From Sphingomonas sp. LY29 (GTDB taxonomy: Bacteria; Pseudomonadota; Alphaproteobacteria; Sphingomonadales; Sphingomonadaceae), in assembly GCF_035593985.1 (NCBI RefSeq), contig NZ_CP141587.1, positions 248,001-312,000 of the forward strand: DNA of 64,000 nucleotides. The letters run 5' to 3'. The notes below the pieces were generated by a model that saw nothing but the letters and a program-made list of their open reading frames with translations, was not told the origin of the DNA and ran no database searches. The number at the start of each line of letters is the position of its first letter. Position 1 is the stretch's first letter. Shown here one piece after another: positions 18,721 to 28,254 of the stretch. Both the position numbers and the translations under genes were made by a program.

Positions 18721-19650
18721 ATGAACGCACCGCTTCCCATTCCGCCCAAGCAGCGCAAGCCCGACTGGATCCGCGTCAAGGCGCCGGTCAGCGAGGGTTA
18801 TGCCGAAACCCGCCGGCTGATGCGATCGCTCGGCCTCGCCACGGTTTGCGAGGAGGCGGCGTGTCCGAACATTGGCGAATGCTGGACCAAGAAGCACGCC
18901 ACGGTGATGATCCTTGGCGATACCTGCACCCGCGCTTGCGCCTTCTGCAACGTGAAGACGGGAATGCCGCGCAAGGTCGACGCGATGGAGCCCCAACATA
19001 CCGCCGATGCGGCAGCGGCGCTCGGGCTGAGCCATATCGTCGTGACGTCGGTCGACCGCGATGACCTTCCCGACGGCGGGGCGAGCCAGTTCGTGAAGGT
19101 GATCGAGGCGCTTCGCCGCACGACGCCGTCGACCACGATCGAAATCCTGACCCCCGACTTCCGCAACAAGCATGAAGCGGCGGTCGAGGCGATCGTCGCT
19201 GCGCGTCCCGACGTCTACAATCACAACCTCGAAACCGTGCCGAGGCTCTATCCGACCATTCGCCCGGGTGCGCGCTATTATGCGTCGCTGCGCCTGCTGG
19301 AGACGGTCAAGAAGCTTGATCCGTCGATCTTCACCAAGTCGGGGGTCATGGTCGGGTTGGGCGAGCAGCGGCTCGAGGTTCACCAGGTGATGGACGACAT
19401 GCGATCGGCCGGAATCGATTTCCTGACCATGGGCCAATATCTGCAGCCGACGCCGCGCCACGCGACGGTAGAGGAATTCGTTACGCCCGCGCAATTCGAC
19501 GCGTACGCAGCGATCGCCCGCGCCAAGGGCTTCCTGGTGGTAGCTGCCTCGCCGTTGACGCGATCCAGCTACCACGCCGGCGACGATTTCGAACGGATGC
19601 GCGCGGCGCGGCAGGCGCAACTGGCGCGGGCAGGGGGCGTTATTGCCTGA
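18721..19650 (+). CDS. lipA: Lipoyl synthase
   Basis: This 309-residue radical SAM enzyme inserts sulfur at C6 and C8 of octanoyl groups on lipoyl domains. It carries both cluster motifs: the auxiliary [12 protein letters not shown] and the radical [11 protein letters not shown]. The C-terminal RSSYHAG supplies the serine ligand. Other marks are [18 protein letters not shown] [10 protein letters not shown] and [12 protein letters not shown]. The ATG at 18721 fits the family start. The stop overlaps the next ATG (TGATG), and the lipA-ratA pair is common in alphaproteobacteria. Confidence 0.96.
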   Translation: MNAPLPIPPKQRKPDWIRVKAPVSEGYAETRRLMRSLGLATVCEEAACPNIGECWTKKHATVMILGDTCTRACAFCNVKTGMPRKVDAMEPQHTADAAAALGLSHIVVTSVDRDDLPDGGASQFVKVIEALRRTTPSTTIEILTPDFRNKHEAAVEAIVAARPDVYNHNLETVPRLYPTIRPGARYYASLRLLETVKKLDPSIFTKSGVMVGLGEQRLEVHQVMDDMRSAGIDFLTMGQYLQPTPRHATVEEFVTPAQFDAYAAIARAKGFLVVAASPLTRSSYHAGDDFERMRAARQAQLARAGGVIA

Positions 19651-20111
19651 TGCCGAGGCATTCCGAGACGAAGTATCTTCCCTACTCACCAGACCAATTG
19701 TTCGACCTGGTCGCCGATGTCGGTCGCTATGATGAGTTCCTGCCGTGGGTGACCGCGGTGAGGATCCGTTCATCGACCGAGCAGGAGTTGGTGGCGGACC
19801 TGATCGTCGGCTTCAACGCGTTCAAGGAGCGCTTTACCAGCCGTGTGACCAAGCAGCGTCCCGACCGGATCGTCGTCGACTATGTCGAAGGTCCGCTCAA
19901 ATATCTGACTAACGAGTGGAAGTTCGAGCCCGCTCCGGAAGGGGGAACCAACCTCCACTTCACCGTCGATTTCGCGTTCCGCTCACGCCTTTTCGAAACC
20001 CTGGCCGGCGCGATGTTCGATCGCGCGCTTCGCCGAATGACCGGCGCCTTTGAGCAGCGCGCAGCGGCGCTTTACGGAAGCAGCAGCTCAAGTGCGCAGA
20101 GCGTCGCCTGA
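19650..20111 (+). CDS. RatA/COQ10-like START-domain protein, coenzyme Q binding
   Basis: This 153-residue protein of the polyketide cyclase/START fold has the family opening (SETKYLPYSPDQLFDLVADV..YDEFLPW), VGFNAFKERFTSRV, and a C-terminal FETLAGAMFDRALRRMTGAFEQRA helix. Relatives bind ubiquinone and support respiration (Coq10), while E. coli RatA was described as a ribosome-associating toxin; the former is more likely here. The Ser-rich C-terminal tail is encoded by DNA that also encodes, on the opposite strand, the last residues of the CinA protein (40 bp overlap). Confidence 0.9.
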   Translation: MPRHSETKYLPYSPDQLFDLVADVGRYDEFLPWVTAVRIRSSTEQELVADLIVGFNAFKERFTSRVTKQRPDRIVVDYVEGPLKYLTNEWKFEPAPEGGTNLHFTVDFAFRSRLFETLAGAMFDRALRRMTGAFEQRAAALYGSSSSSAQSVA

Positions 20112-20572
20112 CGCCGGATATCTGAACGACCACCGCTGGCATCGAACAATTTCTGGTCGGCCATGGTGTCGTCGGGACCGTCCGATCGCGCCGCGCGGGC
20201 AAAAACGACCGTTCCGACAGGCTTGCGATCCGAGCCGCCATCCGGGCCGGCAATACCGGTGATCGAGACGGCGACGTCGGCACCCGACGCGTCGACCGCT
20301 CCACGAGCCATCGCCCAGGCGGTGGCGACGCTAACAGCGCCGAAGGTCTCGATAACGTCGCGCCCTACCTTGAGCATCCCCTGCTTCGCTTCATTCGAAT
20401 AGGTCACATATCCGGCGACGAAGACTGCGGATGATCCGGCAATCTCGGTGAGGGCCGCGCTGACGAGTCCGCCTGTGCAGCTTTCCGCTACTGCGATCGT
20501 CCGGCCGGCGGCGCGATTGGAGTCGATGACCTTGCGCGCAAGATCGACGACGTCGTCAGGAAGCAGGCTCAT
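20072..20572 (-). CDS. pncC: CinA-family nicotinamide-nucleotide amidohydrolase
   Basis: This 166-residue single-domain enzyme matches the CinA C-terminal family, which hydrolyses NMN to nicotinate mononucleotide and ammonia. Conserved marks are VAESCTGGLVSAALTEIAGSS with the nucleophile serine, GYVTYSNEAKQGML, and ITGIAGPDGGSDRKPVGTVVFA. No MoCF domain is fused. The start overlaps the ispDF stop (ATGA). Its 3' end overlaps that of the convergent coq10-like gene. Confidence 0.9.
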   Translation of the reverse strand: MSLLPDDVVDLARKVIDSNRAAGRTIAVAESCTGGLVSAALTEIAGSSAVFVAGYVTYSNEAKQGMLKVGRDVIETFGAVSVATAWAMARGAVDASGADVAVSITGIAGPDGGSDRKPVGTVVFARAARSDGPDDTMADQKLFDASGGRSDIRRQATLCALELLLP

Positions 20573-21726
20573 GCGACTGCCGGCATGCGGATCGTCGCGA
20601 CCGCCTGCGCGGCGATTCCTTCGCCCCGGCCAGTGAAGCCAAGGCGCTCGGTCGTCGTCGCCTTGATGCTGACGGCGTTCCGCGAAATCATCAGGATGTC
20701 CGCGACACGATCGCGAATGGCGTCGCGGTGAGGCCCGACCTTTGGTGCTTCGCAGATGACGGTGCAGTCAACGTGGTCGATGATCCCGTCTTCGTCGCGG
20801 ATCAGCGAGGCTGCGTGCGCAAGGAAGCGGTCGCTGCTCGCGCCTTTCCACTGCGGGTCCGACGGCGGGAAATGCTGTCCGATGTCGCCTTTGGCGGCCG
20901 CGCCCAGCAAGGCGTCGGTGATCGCATGCAGGACGACGTCCGCATCGCTATGCCCTGCCAATCCACGCTCGAACGGGATGGTGATACCGCCCATGACCAG
21001 CGGTCCGTCGCCCGCAAAAGCGTGGACGTCGAACCCCATTCCGGTTCGCACGATCATTTGCGCCGCTTGCCCGGTTTCGGCGCGGTCCCAATCGGACGAG
21101 GTGGTCAGCTTGTCGAGCATCGGGTCTCCTTCGACCGCTATCACCTTGAGCCCGGCTGCGATCAATAGCGAGGATTCGTCGGTCGCGCCGCGACCATGGC
21201 CTTCGTCGATGGCATAAAGCAGATCTTCGACGTGGGCCGCCTGCGGGGTCTGAACGCGCATCAATTTTCGCCGGTCGACGATGCGCTCCAAGATGTTTTC
21301 GCCAGATGCCAGCGTGTCCGCCACGCACAGGACCGGGACCGCGCCATCGCCGCGAGCGAGGGCATCGATCAGGCGGTCGACGACGACCGGTGGGCAGAAG
21401 GGACGGGCGGCGTCGTGGACCAGCACAATACCGCTGCCGATCGCACGAAGTCCCGCCTCGACGCTTTCGGCGCGTGAGGCGCCGCCGACGATGAAATCGC
21501 CGATGTCCCGCTCGGCGATAGCGCGCCGGGCAACTTCTTCCTGTCCCTTGGCAATGACGACGCGAACAGCGTCGATCAGGGGGTGTCGGCTAAGCGCATC
21601 GATGGCGTGCGCAAGCACCGACCGGCCGGCAAGCGTCCGAAATTGCTTGGGAAGGTCGCCGCCCATCCGTTCGCCCGATCCGGCGGCGACGATGAGCGCG
21701 GTCACGCGGTCGGGTGTGCTGGCCAT
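20569..21726 (-). CDS. ispDF: Bifunctional IspD/IspF of the MEP isoprenoid pathway
   Basis: This 385-residue fusion performs two non-consecutive MEP steps: cytidylyl transfer to methylerythritol phosphate (IspD, residues 1 to about 225; [40 protein letters not shown]) and cyclisation to MEcDP (IspF, from about 227; [27 protein letters not shown] with metal-binding DxH and H). Such fusions are typical of alphaproteobacteria. The dxr gene at 48977-50140 supplies the preceding pathway step. It overlaps pncC by 4 bp and is divergent from dusB. Confidence 0.96.
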   Translation of the reverse strand: MASTPDRVTALIVAAGSGERMGGDLPKQFRTLAGRSVLAHAIDALSRHPLIDAVRVVIAKGQEEVARRAIAERDIGDFIVGGASRAESVEAGLRAIGSGIVLVHDAARPFCPPVVVDRLIDALARGDGAVPVLCVADTLASGENILERIVDRRKLMRVQTPQAAHVEDLLYAIDEGHGRGATDESSLLIAAGLKVIAVEGDPMLDKLTTSSDWDRAETGQAAQMIVRTGMGFDVHAFAGDGPLVMGGITIPFERGLAGHSDADVVLHAITDALLGAAAKGDIGQHFPPSDPQWKGASSDRFLAHAASLIRDEDGIIDHVDCTVICEAPKVGPHRDAIRDRVADILMISRNAVSIKATTTERLGFTGRGEGIAAQAVATIRMPAVA

Positions 21727-21776
21727 GGCCTGCGCCTTGCCCGCAGCAGGCCCTTTCTGTAAAGGCGCGCCTTCCC

Positions 21777-22775
21777 ATGAGCATGATGAAACCTATCTAC
21801 GTCGGCCCGCTGACTATTGACGCGCCGGTGATCCTGGCGCCGATGACCGGCGTCACCGACCTGCCGTTCCGCAAGATCGTAAAGCGCTATGGCGCCGGCC
21901 TGACGGTCAGCGAGATGATCGCCAGCCAGGCGATGATCCGCGAGACTCGCCAGAGCCTGCAGAAAGCGGCGTGGGACCCTAGCGAGGAGCCAGTCTCTCT
22001 CCAGCTGGCGGGCTGCGGCCCGGTCGAAATGGCCGAAGCCGCGCGCCTTAACGAGCAACGCGGCGCCGCGATCATCGACATCAACATGGGCTGCCCGGTC
22101 AAAAAGGTCGTCAACGGCGATGCCGGATCGGCGCTGATGCGCGACCTGAAGCTTGCCGGATCGATCATCGACGCGACCGTCAAAGCAGTAAAAGTGCCGG
22201 TCACGCTGAAGATGCGGATGGGCTGGTGCCACGACAGCCTCAACGCGCCCGAACTCGCCCGCATCGCGGAGGATCTCGGGATTCGGATGATCACCGTTCA
22301 TGGTCGTACGCGCAACCAGATGTACAAGGGATCGGCCGACTGGCGGTTCGTTCGTAACGTCAAGCAGGCGACCAGTCTTCCGGTCATCGTCAACGGCGAT
22401 ATCTGCAGCGTCGAGGACGCGACGAGCGCGCTGGAGCAGTCCGAAGCGGATGGCGTGATGATCGGGCGCGGGGCCTATGGTCGTCCGTGGTTGCTCGGTC
22501 AGGTGATGAGCGCGTTGGGGGGTGGGGGCGAGCGCCGCGATCCCTCGCTCGACGAACAATTGGCAATCATCCTCGAACAATATGAGATGATGCAGTCGCT
22601 GTATGGCGTGCAGACCGGCGTCAATCTCGCGAGGAAGCACATCGGTTGGTACACGAAGGGCCTGACGGGATCGGCGGAATTCCGCAATAACGTCAATCGG
22701 CAGGACGATCCCAAAGTCGTCACGGCGATGCTTCGCGAATTTTATGCGCCGTGGTGCGCAAAAAGCGCGGCCTGA
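21777..22775 (+). CDS. dusB: tRNA-dihydrouridine synthase, DusB type
   Basis: This 332-residue FMN enzyme reduces uridine to dihydrouridine in the tRNA D-loop. It shows the family start [30 protein letters not shown] with the catalytic cysteine, [18 protein letters not shown], and the phosphate-binding NGDI...[11 protein letters not shown]. In alphaproteobacteria this gene (historically nifR3) leads the ntr operon, and here it is followed by ntrY-ntrX. The ATG at 21777 is used; another Met lies two codons on. Confidence 0.95.
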   Translation: MSMMKPIYVGPLTIDAPVILAPMTGVTDLPFRKIVKRYGAGLTVSEMIASQAMIRETRQSLQKAAWDPSEEPVSLQLAGCGPVEMAEAARLNEQRGAAIIDINMGCPVKKVVNGDAGSALMRDLKLAGSIIDATVKAVKVPVTLKMRMGWCHDSLNAPELARIAEDLGIRMITVHGRTRNQMYKGSADWRFVRNVKQATSLPVIVNGDICSVEDATSALEQSEADGVMIGRGAYGRPWLLGQVMSALGGGGERRDPSLDEQLAIILEQYEMMQSLYGVQTGVNLARKHIGWYTKGLTGSAEFRNNVNRQDDPKVVTAMLREFYAPWCAKSAA

Positions 22776-22827
22776 CCCTCCTTAACTGTGTTCTTTATGC
22801 AACGCGGTCATGCTAGGGAGTGTCCGG

Positions 22828-25083
22828 ATGGATGCTCGCGTGGCCGATTCAGATTTTGTGACGACCGAAAAGGGTTGGCTTTCGCGCGAGCGCGATAGCG
22901 GCCGCATCTATCAATGGGCGATGATCGGCAGCGCCGTCGTGCTCGCGCTGATGCTGGCGCTCAGCGTCAACCTGCTCACTCGTGAAGCGGCGCCGGGCTC
23001 CCTGCTGTCACCGCCGCAGATTGCGCTTCTTCTCATCGCCAATCTCATTCCGGCGATTGCGCTGATGGTGCTTTGGTCGCGCAAATTGGCGCGCGATCGA
23101 GCTATGAGCCGCGCGATCGGGACGGGAAAGTTACACACGCGCCTCGTCGCGCTGTTCTCCGTCATCGCGGCGGTCCCGACGGTCATCGTCGCCATTTTCG
23201 CCTCGCTATTGTTCCAGGCCGGACTGGAATTCTGGTTTTCGGACCGAGCGCGGGGGATGCTGGAAAACACCGCGGCGCTTGCGCAATCGAGTTATGATCG
23301 GGAAGTGAATAAGGTGGGCGGCGAGGCGGTGATCATGGTCACCGACTTTTACGACAACCTCGGCGCGAAGCCGATGGAAAGCCCGCGCTTCGACGAATAT
23401 CTCGCTTATCAGACCTACGTGCGCAGCCTGAACGAGGCGGCGGTCGTGGCAATCGCGCCGAACGGTGCGGTGCGGGTGCTCCGGGGCGTGAATTATTATG
23501 ATGGCCTGATTGACCAATCGCGGCTGGCCCAAGCTTTGGCGCAATTGAAGGGGACGACCCAGGCGGCCGAAGTGGTGACGCAGGGTCGCATCGCGGTCCT
23601 CACGCCTCTGGTCAACGATCCCGGCACCTATCTTTTTGTCGCGCGCGAAGTCGACGACGATTTCCGCGAGCAGATCGAGCGCGCCAATGGTGTGCTGACC
23701 GATTATCGCGCATTGCTCGAGCGGAGCCGCGCGAACCAACTCCGCTTTAATGCCGCCCTGCTTGCCGGTGCGCTGATCATCGTCGCGCTTGCGATCTTCA
23801 CTGCGTTGAAGCTGGCCGACCGTCTGCTTCGCCCGGTTGAAGAACTGGTCGACGCCGCCGGCCGCATCGAGGAGGGCGACCTTTCCGCCCGAGTGCCCGA
23901 AATGAAGTCGACCGACGAAATTTCGACGCTTGGACTGGCGTTTAACCGGATGACGGGGCGGCTGCAGGCCCAGACCGGCGCCCTGATGGCGGCCAACGAG
24001 CAGTTGGACACCCGCCGCGCCTTCATCGAGGCGGTGCTTTCGAGCGTGACCGCTGGCGTCATCGCCGTCGACGGCGATGCCAAGGTGCAGTTGACCAATC
24101 GGTCGGCGGAGACGCTTCTTCGGCACGGCGAAGAGGGGATCGAAGGCCGCGACCTGGCCGACGTTTCACCCGAACTGAAGGAATTCGTCGATGGCGAAAC
24201 GAGAGAGGCAAATGTCCTTCTCCGCTCCGCCGAGGGCCAGCACACGCTGGCGGTGAAGAGAATGCGCTATGCCGACGGGTCGGTCCTGACGTTCGACGAC
24301 ATCACCGAACAATTGAGCGATCAGCGCCGTGCGGCATGGTCGGATATCGCCCGCCGCATCGCGCATGAGATCAAGAATCCGCTGACACCGATTCAACTCG
24401 CCGCGGAGCGCCTGCAGCGCCGCTACGGCAAGGACATCCAGACCGACGCCGAGACGTTTTCGCGGCTCACCGAGACGATCATCCGCCAGGTCGGAGACCT
24501 GCGCCGCATGGTCGACGAATTCTCCAATTTCGCGCGGATGCCCAAGCCGGTGTTTCGCGAAGAGAACGTGCACGAGATCGCGCGCGCCGCGTTGTTCCTA
24601 CATGAGGTGGCGCATCCGGGGATCGAATTTCATCTCGATCCGCCGCGCGCCGACATGCGCCTCGTCTGCGATCGACGCCAATTGGGTCAGGCGCTGACCA
24701 ACATCGTCAAGAATGCGGTGGAAGCCATTGAAGCCCGGCGCAACCGGGGCGAGAGTCATCCTGAGGGTGACCGCGTCGACCTCTACCTGAAGCAGGATGA
24801 CGACAGCCTGGTGATCGAACTGAACGACACCGGTGTTGGCTTGCCCGAAGAGCGCGAACGGCTGACCGAGCCCTACATGACGACCCGCATTCGCGGCACC
24901 GGCCTTGGGCTGGCGATCGTGAAGAAGATCGTCGAGGAGCATCTCGGCGAAATTGCGTTCCTCGATCGCGCTCGCGGGGGAACGCGCGTGCGCATCGCTT
25001 TCGACGCGGCTCGGCTTGCCGAACTCGACAGTGGCACGGCGGGTACGGCGGAAGACAATATTGACGAGAAGGAAATCGGCTGA
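22828..25083 (+). CDS. ntrY: Nitrogen-regulation sensor histidine kinase NtrY
   Basis: This is a 751-residue membrane kinase. It has three or four N-terminal membrane segments (within residues 25-120), a periplasmic region, a further helix near 310-330, a HAMP domain (LADRLLRPVEELVDAAGRIEEGDLSARV), a PAS domain, a HisKA box with the phospho-accepting His in RRIAHEIKNPLTPIQLAAERL, and a HATPase with NIVKNAVEAIE, NDTGVGLPEE and GTGLGLAIVKKI. The ATG at 22828 is preferred because GGGAG lies 7 bases upstream; an ATG at 22810 would add six residues. It overlaps ntrX by TGATG. Confidence 0.94.
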   Translation: MDARVADSDFVTTEKGWLSRERDSGRIYQWAMIGSAVVLALMLALSVNLLTREAAPGSLLSPPQIALLLIANLIPAIALMVLWSRKLARDRAMSRAIGTGKLHTRLVALFSVIAAVPTVIVAIFASLLFQAGLEFWFSDRARGMLENTAALAQSSYDREVNKVGGEAVIMVTDFYDNLGAKPMESPRFDEYLAYQTYVRSLNEAAVVAIAPNGAVRVLRGVNYYDGLIDQSRLAQALAQLKGTTQAAEVVTQGRIAVLTPLVNDPGTYLFVAREVDDDFREQIERANGVLTDYRALLERSRANQLRFNAALLAGALIIVALAIFTALKLADRLLRPVEELVDAAGRIEEGDLSARVPEMKSTDEISTLGLAFNRMTGRLQAQTGALMAANEQLDTRRAFIEAVLSSVTAGVIAVDGDAKVQLTNRSAETLLRHGEEGIEGRDLADVSPELKEFVDGETREANVLLRSAEGQHTLAVKRMRYADGSVLTFDDITEQLSDQRRAAWSDIARRIAHEIKNPLTPIQLAAERLQRRYGKDIQTDAETFSRLTETIIRQVGDLRRMVDEFSNFARMPKPVFREENVHEIARAALFLHEVAHPGIEFHLDPPRADMRLVCDRRQLGQALTNIVKNAVEAIEARRNRGESHPEGDRVDLYLKQDDDSLVIELNDTGVGLPEERERLTEPYMTTRIRGTGLGLAIVKKIVEEHLGEIAFLDRARGGTRVRIAFDAARLAELDSGTAGTAEDNIDEKEIG

Positions 25084-26462
25084 TGGCCCTCGAAGTTCTT
25101 GTGGTGGATGACGAAGCCGACATTCGGGAACTGGTGTCGGGCGTGCTCGAGGACGAGGGCTATGCCGTTCGGACGGCGGGCGACAGCACGTCCGCGCTCG
25201 ACGCGATCGAGGAAAGGCGTCCAAGCCTCGTCCTGCTCGACGTCTGGCTTCAGGGGTCGAAGATGGACGGCCTGCAATTGCTCGAGGAAGTGAAGCGCCG
25301 CGACGCGTCGCTGCCGGTGATCATGATTTCGGGCCACGGCAATCTCGACACTGCGGTCGCAGCCATCCGCGAGGGCGCGGTCGATTTTATCGAGAAGCCG
25401 TTCCAGGCCGACAAGCTGCTCCACCTCGTCGCCCGCGCGACCGAGACCGATCGCCTGCGCCGCGAGAATGCGACTCTTCGGCAGCAGGTCGGGCCCGACG
25501 ATCAGCTCGACGGGACATCAATCGCGATTAACTCGGTGCGCGCCACCCTGAAACGGGTTGCCCCGACCGGCAGCCGCGTGATGATCACGGGTCCTGCGGG
25601 TGTTGGCAAGGAAATTGCGGCGCGGATGATCCATAACTGGAGCCCGCGCGCCAACGCGCCCTTCATCGTGCTGTCCGCCGCGATGATGAGCCCGGAGCGG
25701 GTCGAAGAAGAGCTGTTCGGAAGCGAATTGGACGGGACGTCGCGTCCCGGACTTCTGGAACAAGCGCACGGTGGAACGCTGTTCCTCGACGAGATCGCGG
25801 ACATGCCGCTGACGACGCAGGGAAAGATCCTGCGCGTCCTGACCGACCAGAGCTACAATCGGGTAGGGGGACAGCGCCCGGTGAAGGTCGACGTCCGCGT
25901 CCTTTCGGCCACGTCGCGCAACCTGTCGGACGAGATCGCCGTGGGCCGCTTTCGCGAGGACCTCTATTACCGGCTCAACGTCGTTCCCGTGAAGATCCCG
26001 CCGCTTCGCGACCGACGTGAAGACATTCCCGAACTCGTCGGCCATTTCCTGGCACGCTACGCCGTCGAGCGGCGTATTCGCACCCCCATGCTGTCGAAGG
26101 ACGCGATGGCGGCGCTACAGGCGCACGACTGGCCGGGCAATGTCCGCCAGCTTCGCAACATTATCGAGCGGACGATGATCTTGGCGCCGAGCGATCGCGT
26201 CGACTGCATCGAAGTCGATCTCCTGCCCACCGAGATCGTGGAAAGCCAAGGGACGGCGAGCCTCGGCAGTTCGTCGATGGCGATCATGGGGTCACCGCTG
26301 CGAGAGGCACGCGAGAGTTTCGAACGCGAATATCTCAAAATTCAAATTCGCCGCTTCTCGGGCAACATCTCGCGTACAGCCTCGTTCATCGGCATGGAGC
26401 GGTCCGCGCTCCACCGGAAGCTGAAGGCGCTGGGGCTGGGTGACAAGCGCGATGAGGAATGA
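25083..26462 (+). CDS. ntrX: Nitrogen-regulation response regulator NtrX
   Basis: This 459-residue regulator has a receiver domain ([11 protein letters not shown]; phospho-acceptor in VLLDVWLQG), an AAA+ domain (Walker A GPAGVGKE, Walker [13 protein letters not shown]), and a C-terminal Fis-type HTH ([26 protein letters not shown]). The GAFTGA loop needed to contact sigma-54 is missing: ELFGSELDG runs directly into [11 protein letters not shown]. That loss is a known feature of NtrX in several alphaproteobacteria and suggests it regulates without sigma-54 remodelling. It is the partner of ntrY and is followed by hfq. Confidence 0.94.
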   Translation: MALEVLVVDDEADIRELVSGVLEDEGYAVRTAGDSTSALDAIEERRPSLVLLDVWLQGSKMDGLQLLEEVKRRDASLPVIMISGHGNLDTAVAAIREGAVDFIEKPFQADKLLHLVARATETDRLRRENATLRQQVGPDDQLDGTSIAINSVRATLKRVAPTGSRVMITGPAGVGKEIAARMIHNWSPRANAPFIVLSAAMMSPERVEEELFGSELDGTSRPGLLEQAHGGTLFLDEIADMPLTTQGKILRVLTDQSYNRVGGQRPVKVDVRVLSATSRNLSDEIAVGRFREDLYYRLNVVPVKIPPLRDRREDIPELVGHFLARYAVERRIRTPMLSKDAMAALQAHDWPGNVRQLRNIIERTMILAPSDRVDCIEVDLLPTEIVESQGTASLGSSSMAIMGSPLREARESFEREYLKIQIRRFSGNISRTASFIGMERSALHRKLKALGLGDKRDEE

Positions 26463-26470
26463 CCCGAATA

Positions 26471-26959
26471 ATGGCTGACAAGTCTCCCAATTTGCAGGAT
26501 CAATTCCTCAACAGCATCCGTCGATCGAAGACGCCGGTGACGGTCTTTCTCGTGAAAGGCGTCAAGCTTCAGGGCGTCGTCACCTGGTACGATGCCTTCT
26601 CCTTGCTTCTTCGCCGTGACGGAAACGCCCAATTGGTCTTCAAGCACGGCATCAGCACGATCATGCCACTTCAAACGCCGTCGGATCTGTCGTCAGACCT
26701 CCTGCCCGCGCAAGGTGGAAAGCGTCCGGCTCTCCAGGAGCTGTTCCTGGCCGCCGCGGCGCGTGAGCACGACGCCATGACCATCTATCTCGTGAACGGC
26801 GTAATGCTGCAGGGCGCGATCGCCGGCTTCGACCAATTCTCGCTTCTGCTCGAGCGCGGTGGTCAGGTGCAACTCGTCTACAAGCACGCGATCTCCACGA
26901 TGCAGCCGGGTCAACCGCTCGACCTGGGCAGTGCCGAACCAGCAGAAGACGACCGCTGA
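26471..26959 (+). CDS. hfq: Hfq with two fused Sm domains
   Basis: This 162-residue protein is about twice the length of a normal Hfq core. The first Sm domain covers residues 8-66 ([25 protein letters not shown], Sm2-like FKHGIST); the second covers 88-146 ([33 protein letters not shown]). A 20-residue linker joins them. Hfq chaperones small RNA-mRNA pairing and normally forms a hexamer of single domains; this form would presumably form a ring from three chains. The ATG at 26471 fits the family start [10 protein letters not shown]; one at 26459 overlapping the ntrX stop is less likely. The dusB-ntrYX-hfq-hflX order confirms identity. Confidence 0.95.
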   Translation: MADKSPNLQDQFLNSIRRSKTPVTVFLVKGVKLQGVVTWYDAFSLLLRRDGNAQLVFKHGISTIMPLQTPSDLSSDLLPAQGGKRPALQELFLAAAAREHDAMTIYLVNGVMLQGAIAGFDQFSLLLERGGQVQLVYKHAISTMQPGQPLDLGSAEPAEDDR

Positions 26960-27009
26960 GCGTTTTCAATCGCCAGGAAGATAATGGGCTCGCGCGCGGC
27001 GAACGTGCG

Positions 27010-28254
27010 ATGCTCGTCCTGCCCGATCGTGTCGGGGAAGGGGGGCTTCGATCGATCGAGGCCCGTCTCGACGAAGCCCGCGGACTGGCGGAGGCGATCG
27101 GGATCGAGGTCGTCGGTCGCAAGGCTTTCCGGCTGCGGCAAGTCCGCCCGGCGAGCCTGTTTGGAAAGGGACAGGCGGACGAAATTGCCGAACTTGCCCG
27201 CGATGCGGACGCGACCCTCCTGATCGTCGATGCCAGCCTGTCGCCCGTGCAACAGAAAACGTTGGAAGACCTGACCAAGTGCAAGGTCATCGATCGCACC
27301 GGTCTCATCCTCGAGATCTTCGGTGAGCGTGCCGCGACCGCCGAGGGGCGGCTGCAGGTCGAGCTGGCCCATCTAGACTATCAGGCGGGCCGCCTCGTTC
27401 GCAGCTGGACCCACCTTGAGCGCCAGCGCGGCGGTTTCGGCTTCCTTGGAGGCCCAGGCGAAACTCAGATCGAAGCCGATCGACGTCAGATCCGCGATCG
27501 GATGGCGAAGATCCGCAAGGAGCTGGAGCAGGTCACGCGCACCCGGGGGCTGCACCGCGGACGCCGCCAGAAAGCGCCGTGGCCGGTCATCGCGCTGGTC
27601 GGCTATACCAATGCGGGAAAGTCGACCCTTTTCAATCGGATGACCCAAGCGTCGGTGATGGCGGAAGACCTTCTCTTCGCCACGCTCGACCCGACCATGC
27701 GGCAAGTCCGCTTGCCGGGCTTCGACAAGGCCATTCTGTCCGACACAGTCGGGTTCGTGTCGAACCTGCCGACGGAACTCGTCGCGGCCTTCCGCGCGAC
27801 GCTTGAAGAAGTCGCGTCGGCCGACTTGATCCTTCACGTCCGCGATATCTCGCATCCCGACAGTGACGCGCAGGCGGCAGACGTCACGTCGGTCCTTGCC
27901 TCCCTGGGGCTCGACGAGGACGATTCCCCTCCGCGGATGGAAGTCTGGAACAAGATCGACCTGATGCCGGCGGGAGACGTCGAAGCCATGTTCGGGACGG
28001 CGGGCCGCCGCGAGGACGTCATCGCGGTGTCCGCCGTGACTGGCGCCGGTGTCGAAGAGCTACGCGAAGCGGTCGCCGCTAAGTTGAGCGACGGATCGAT
28101 CGAGCATGACATCGACCTCGATGCAGGCGACGGCCCGCGAATTGCCTGGCTTCACGCGCGAGGAGAGGTCGTCAGCCAGCACGGCGACGATGAGAAAATC
28201 CATGTGAAAGTGAAACTTAGCCCCGAGAATTGGTCACGTTTCCAACGCCTGTGA
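27010..28254 (+). CDS. hflX: Ribosome-associated GTPase HflX
   Basis: This 414-residue GTPase splits or rescues ribosomes under stress. It has the HflX N-terminal domain (VGEGGLRSIEARLDEARGLA, FGKGQADEIAELA, VIDRTGLILEIF, GPGETQIEADRR), G1 GYTNAGKSTLF, G3 DTVGFVSNLP, G4 NKID and a C-terminal domain. The first ATG is at 27010, but the frame is open upstream and encodes VFNRQEDNGLARGERA, which looks like the family N-terminus. The true start may therefore be a CTG at 26956 overlapping the hfq stop. Its 3' end overlaps convergent mazG by 21 bp. Confidence 0.93.
   Translation: MLVLPDRVGEGGLRSIEARLDEARGLAEAIGIEVVGRKAFRLRQVRPASLFGKGQADEIAELARDADATLLIVDASLSPVQQKTLEDLTKCKVIDRTGLILEIFGERAATAEGRLQVELAHLDYQAGRLVRSWTHLERQRGGFGFLGGPGETQIEADRRQIRDRMAKIRKELEQVTRTRGLHRGRRQKAPWPVIALVGYTNAGKSTLFNRMTQASVMAEDLLFATLDPTMRQVRLPGFDKAILSDTVGFVSNLPTELVAAFRATLEEVASADLILHVRDISHPDSDAQAADVTSVLASLGLDEDDSPPRMEVWNKIDLMPAGDVEAMFGTAGRREDVIAVSAVTGAGVEELREAVAAKLSDGSIEHDIDLDAGDGPRIAWLHARGEVVSQHGDDEKIHVKVKLSPENWSRFQRL

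Noticed and set aside
22780..22827. CtrA-type site in TTAACTGTGTTCTTTA upstream of ntrY
   Set aside because: The second half does not match TTAA at the right spacing, so the match is too weak to report as a site.
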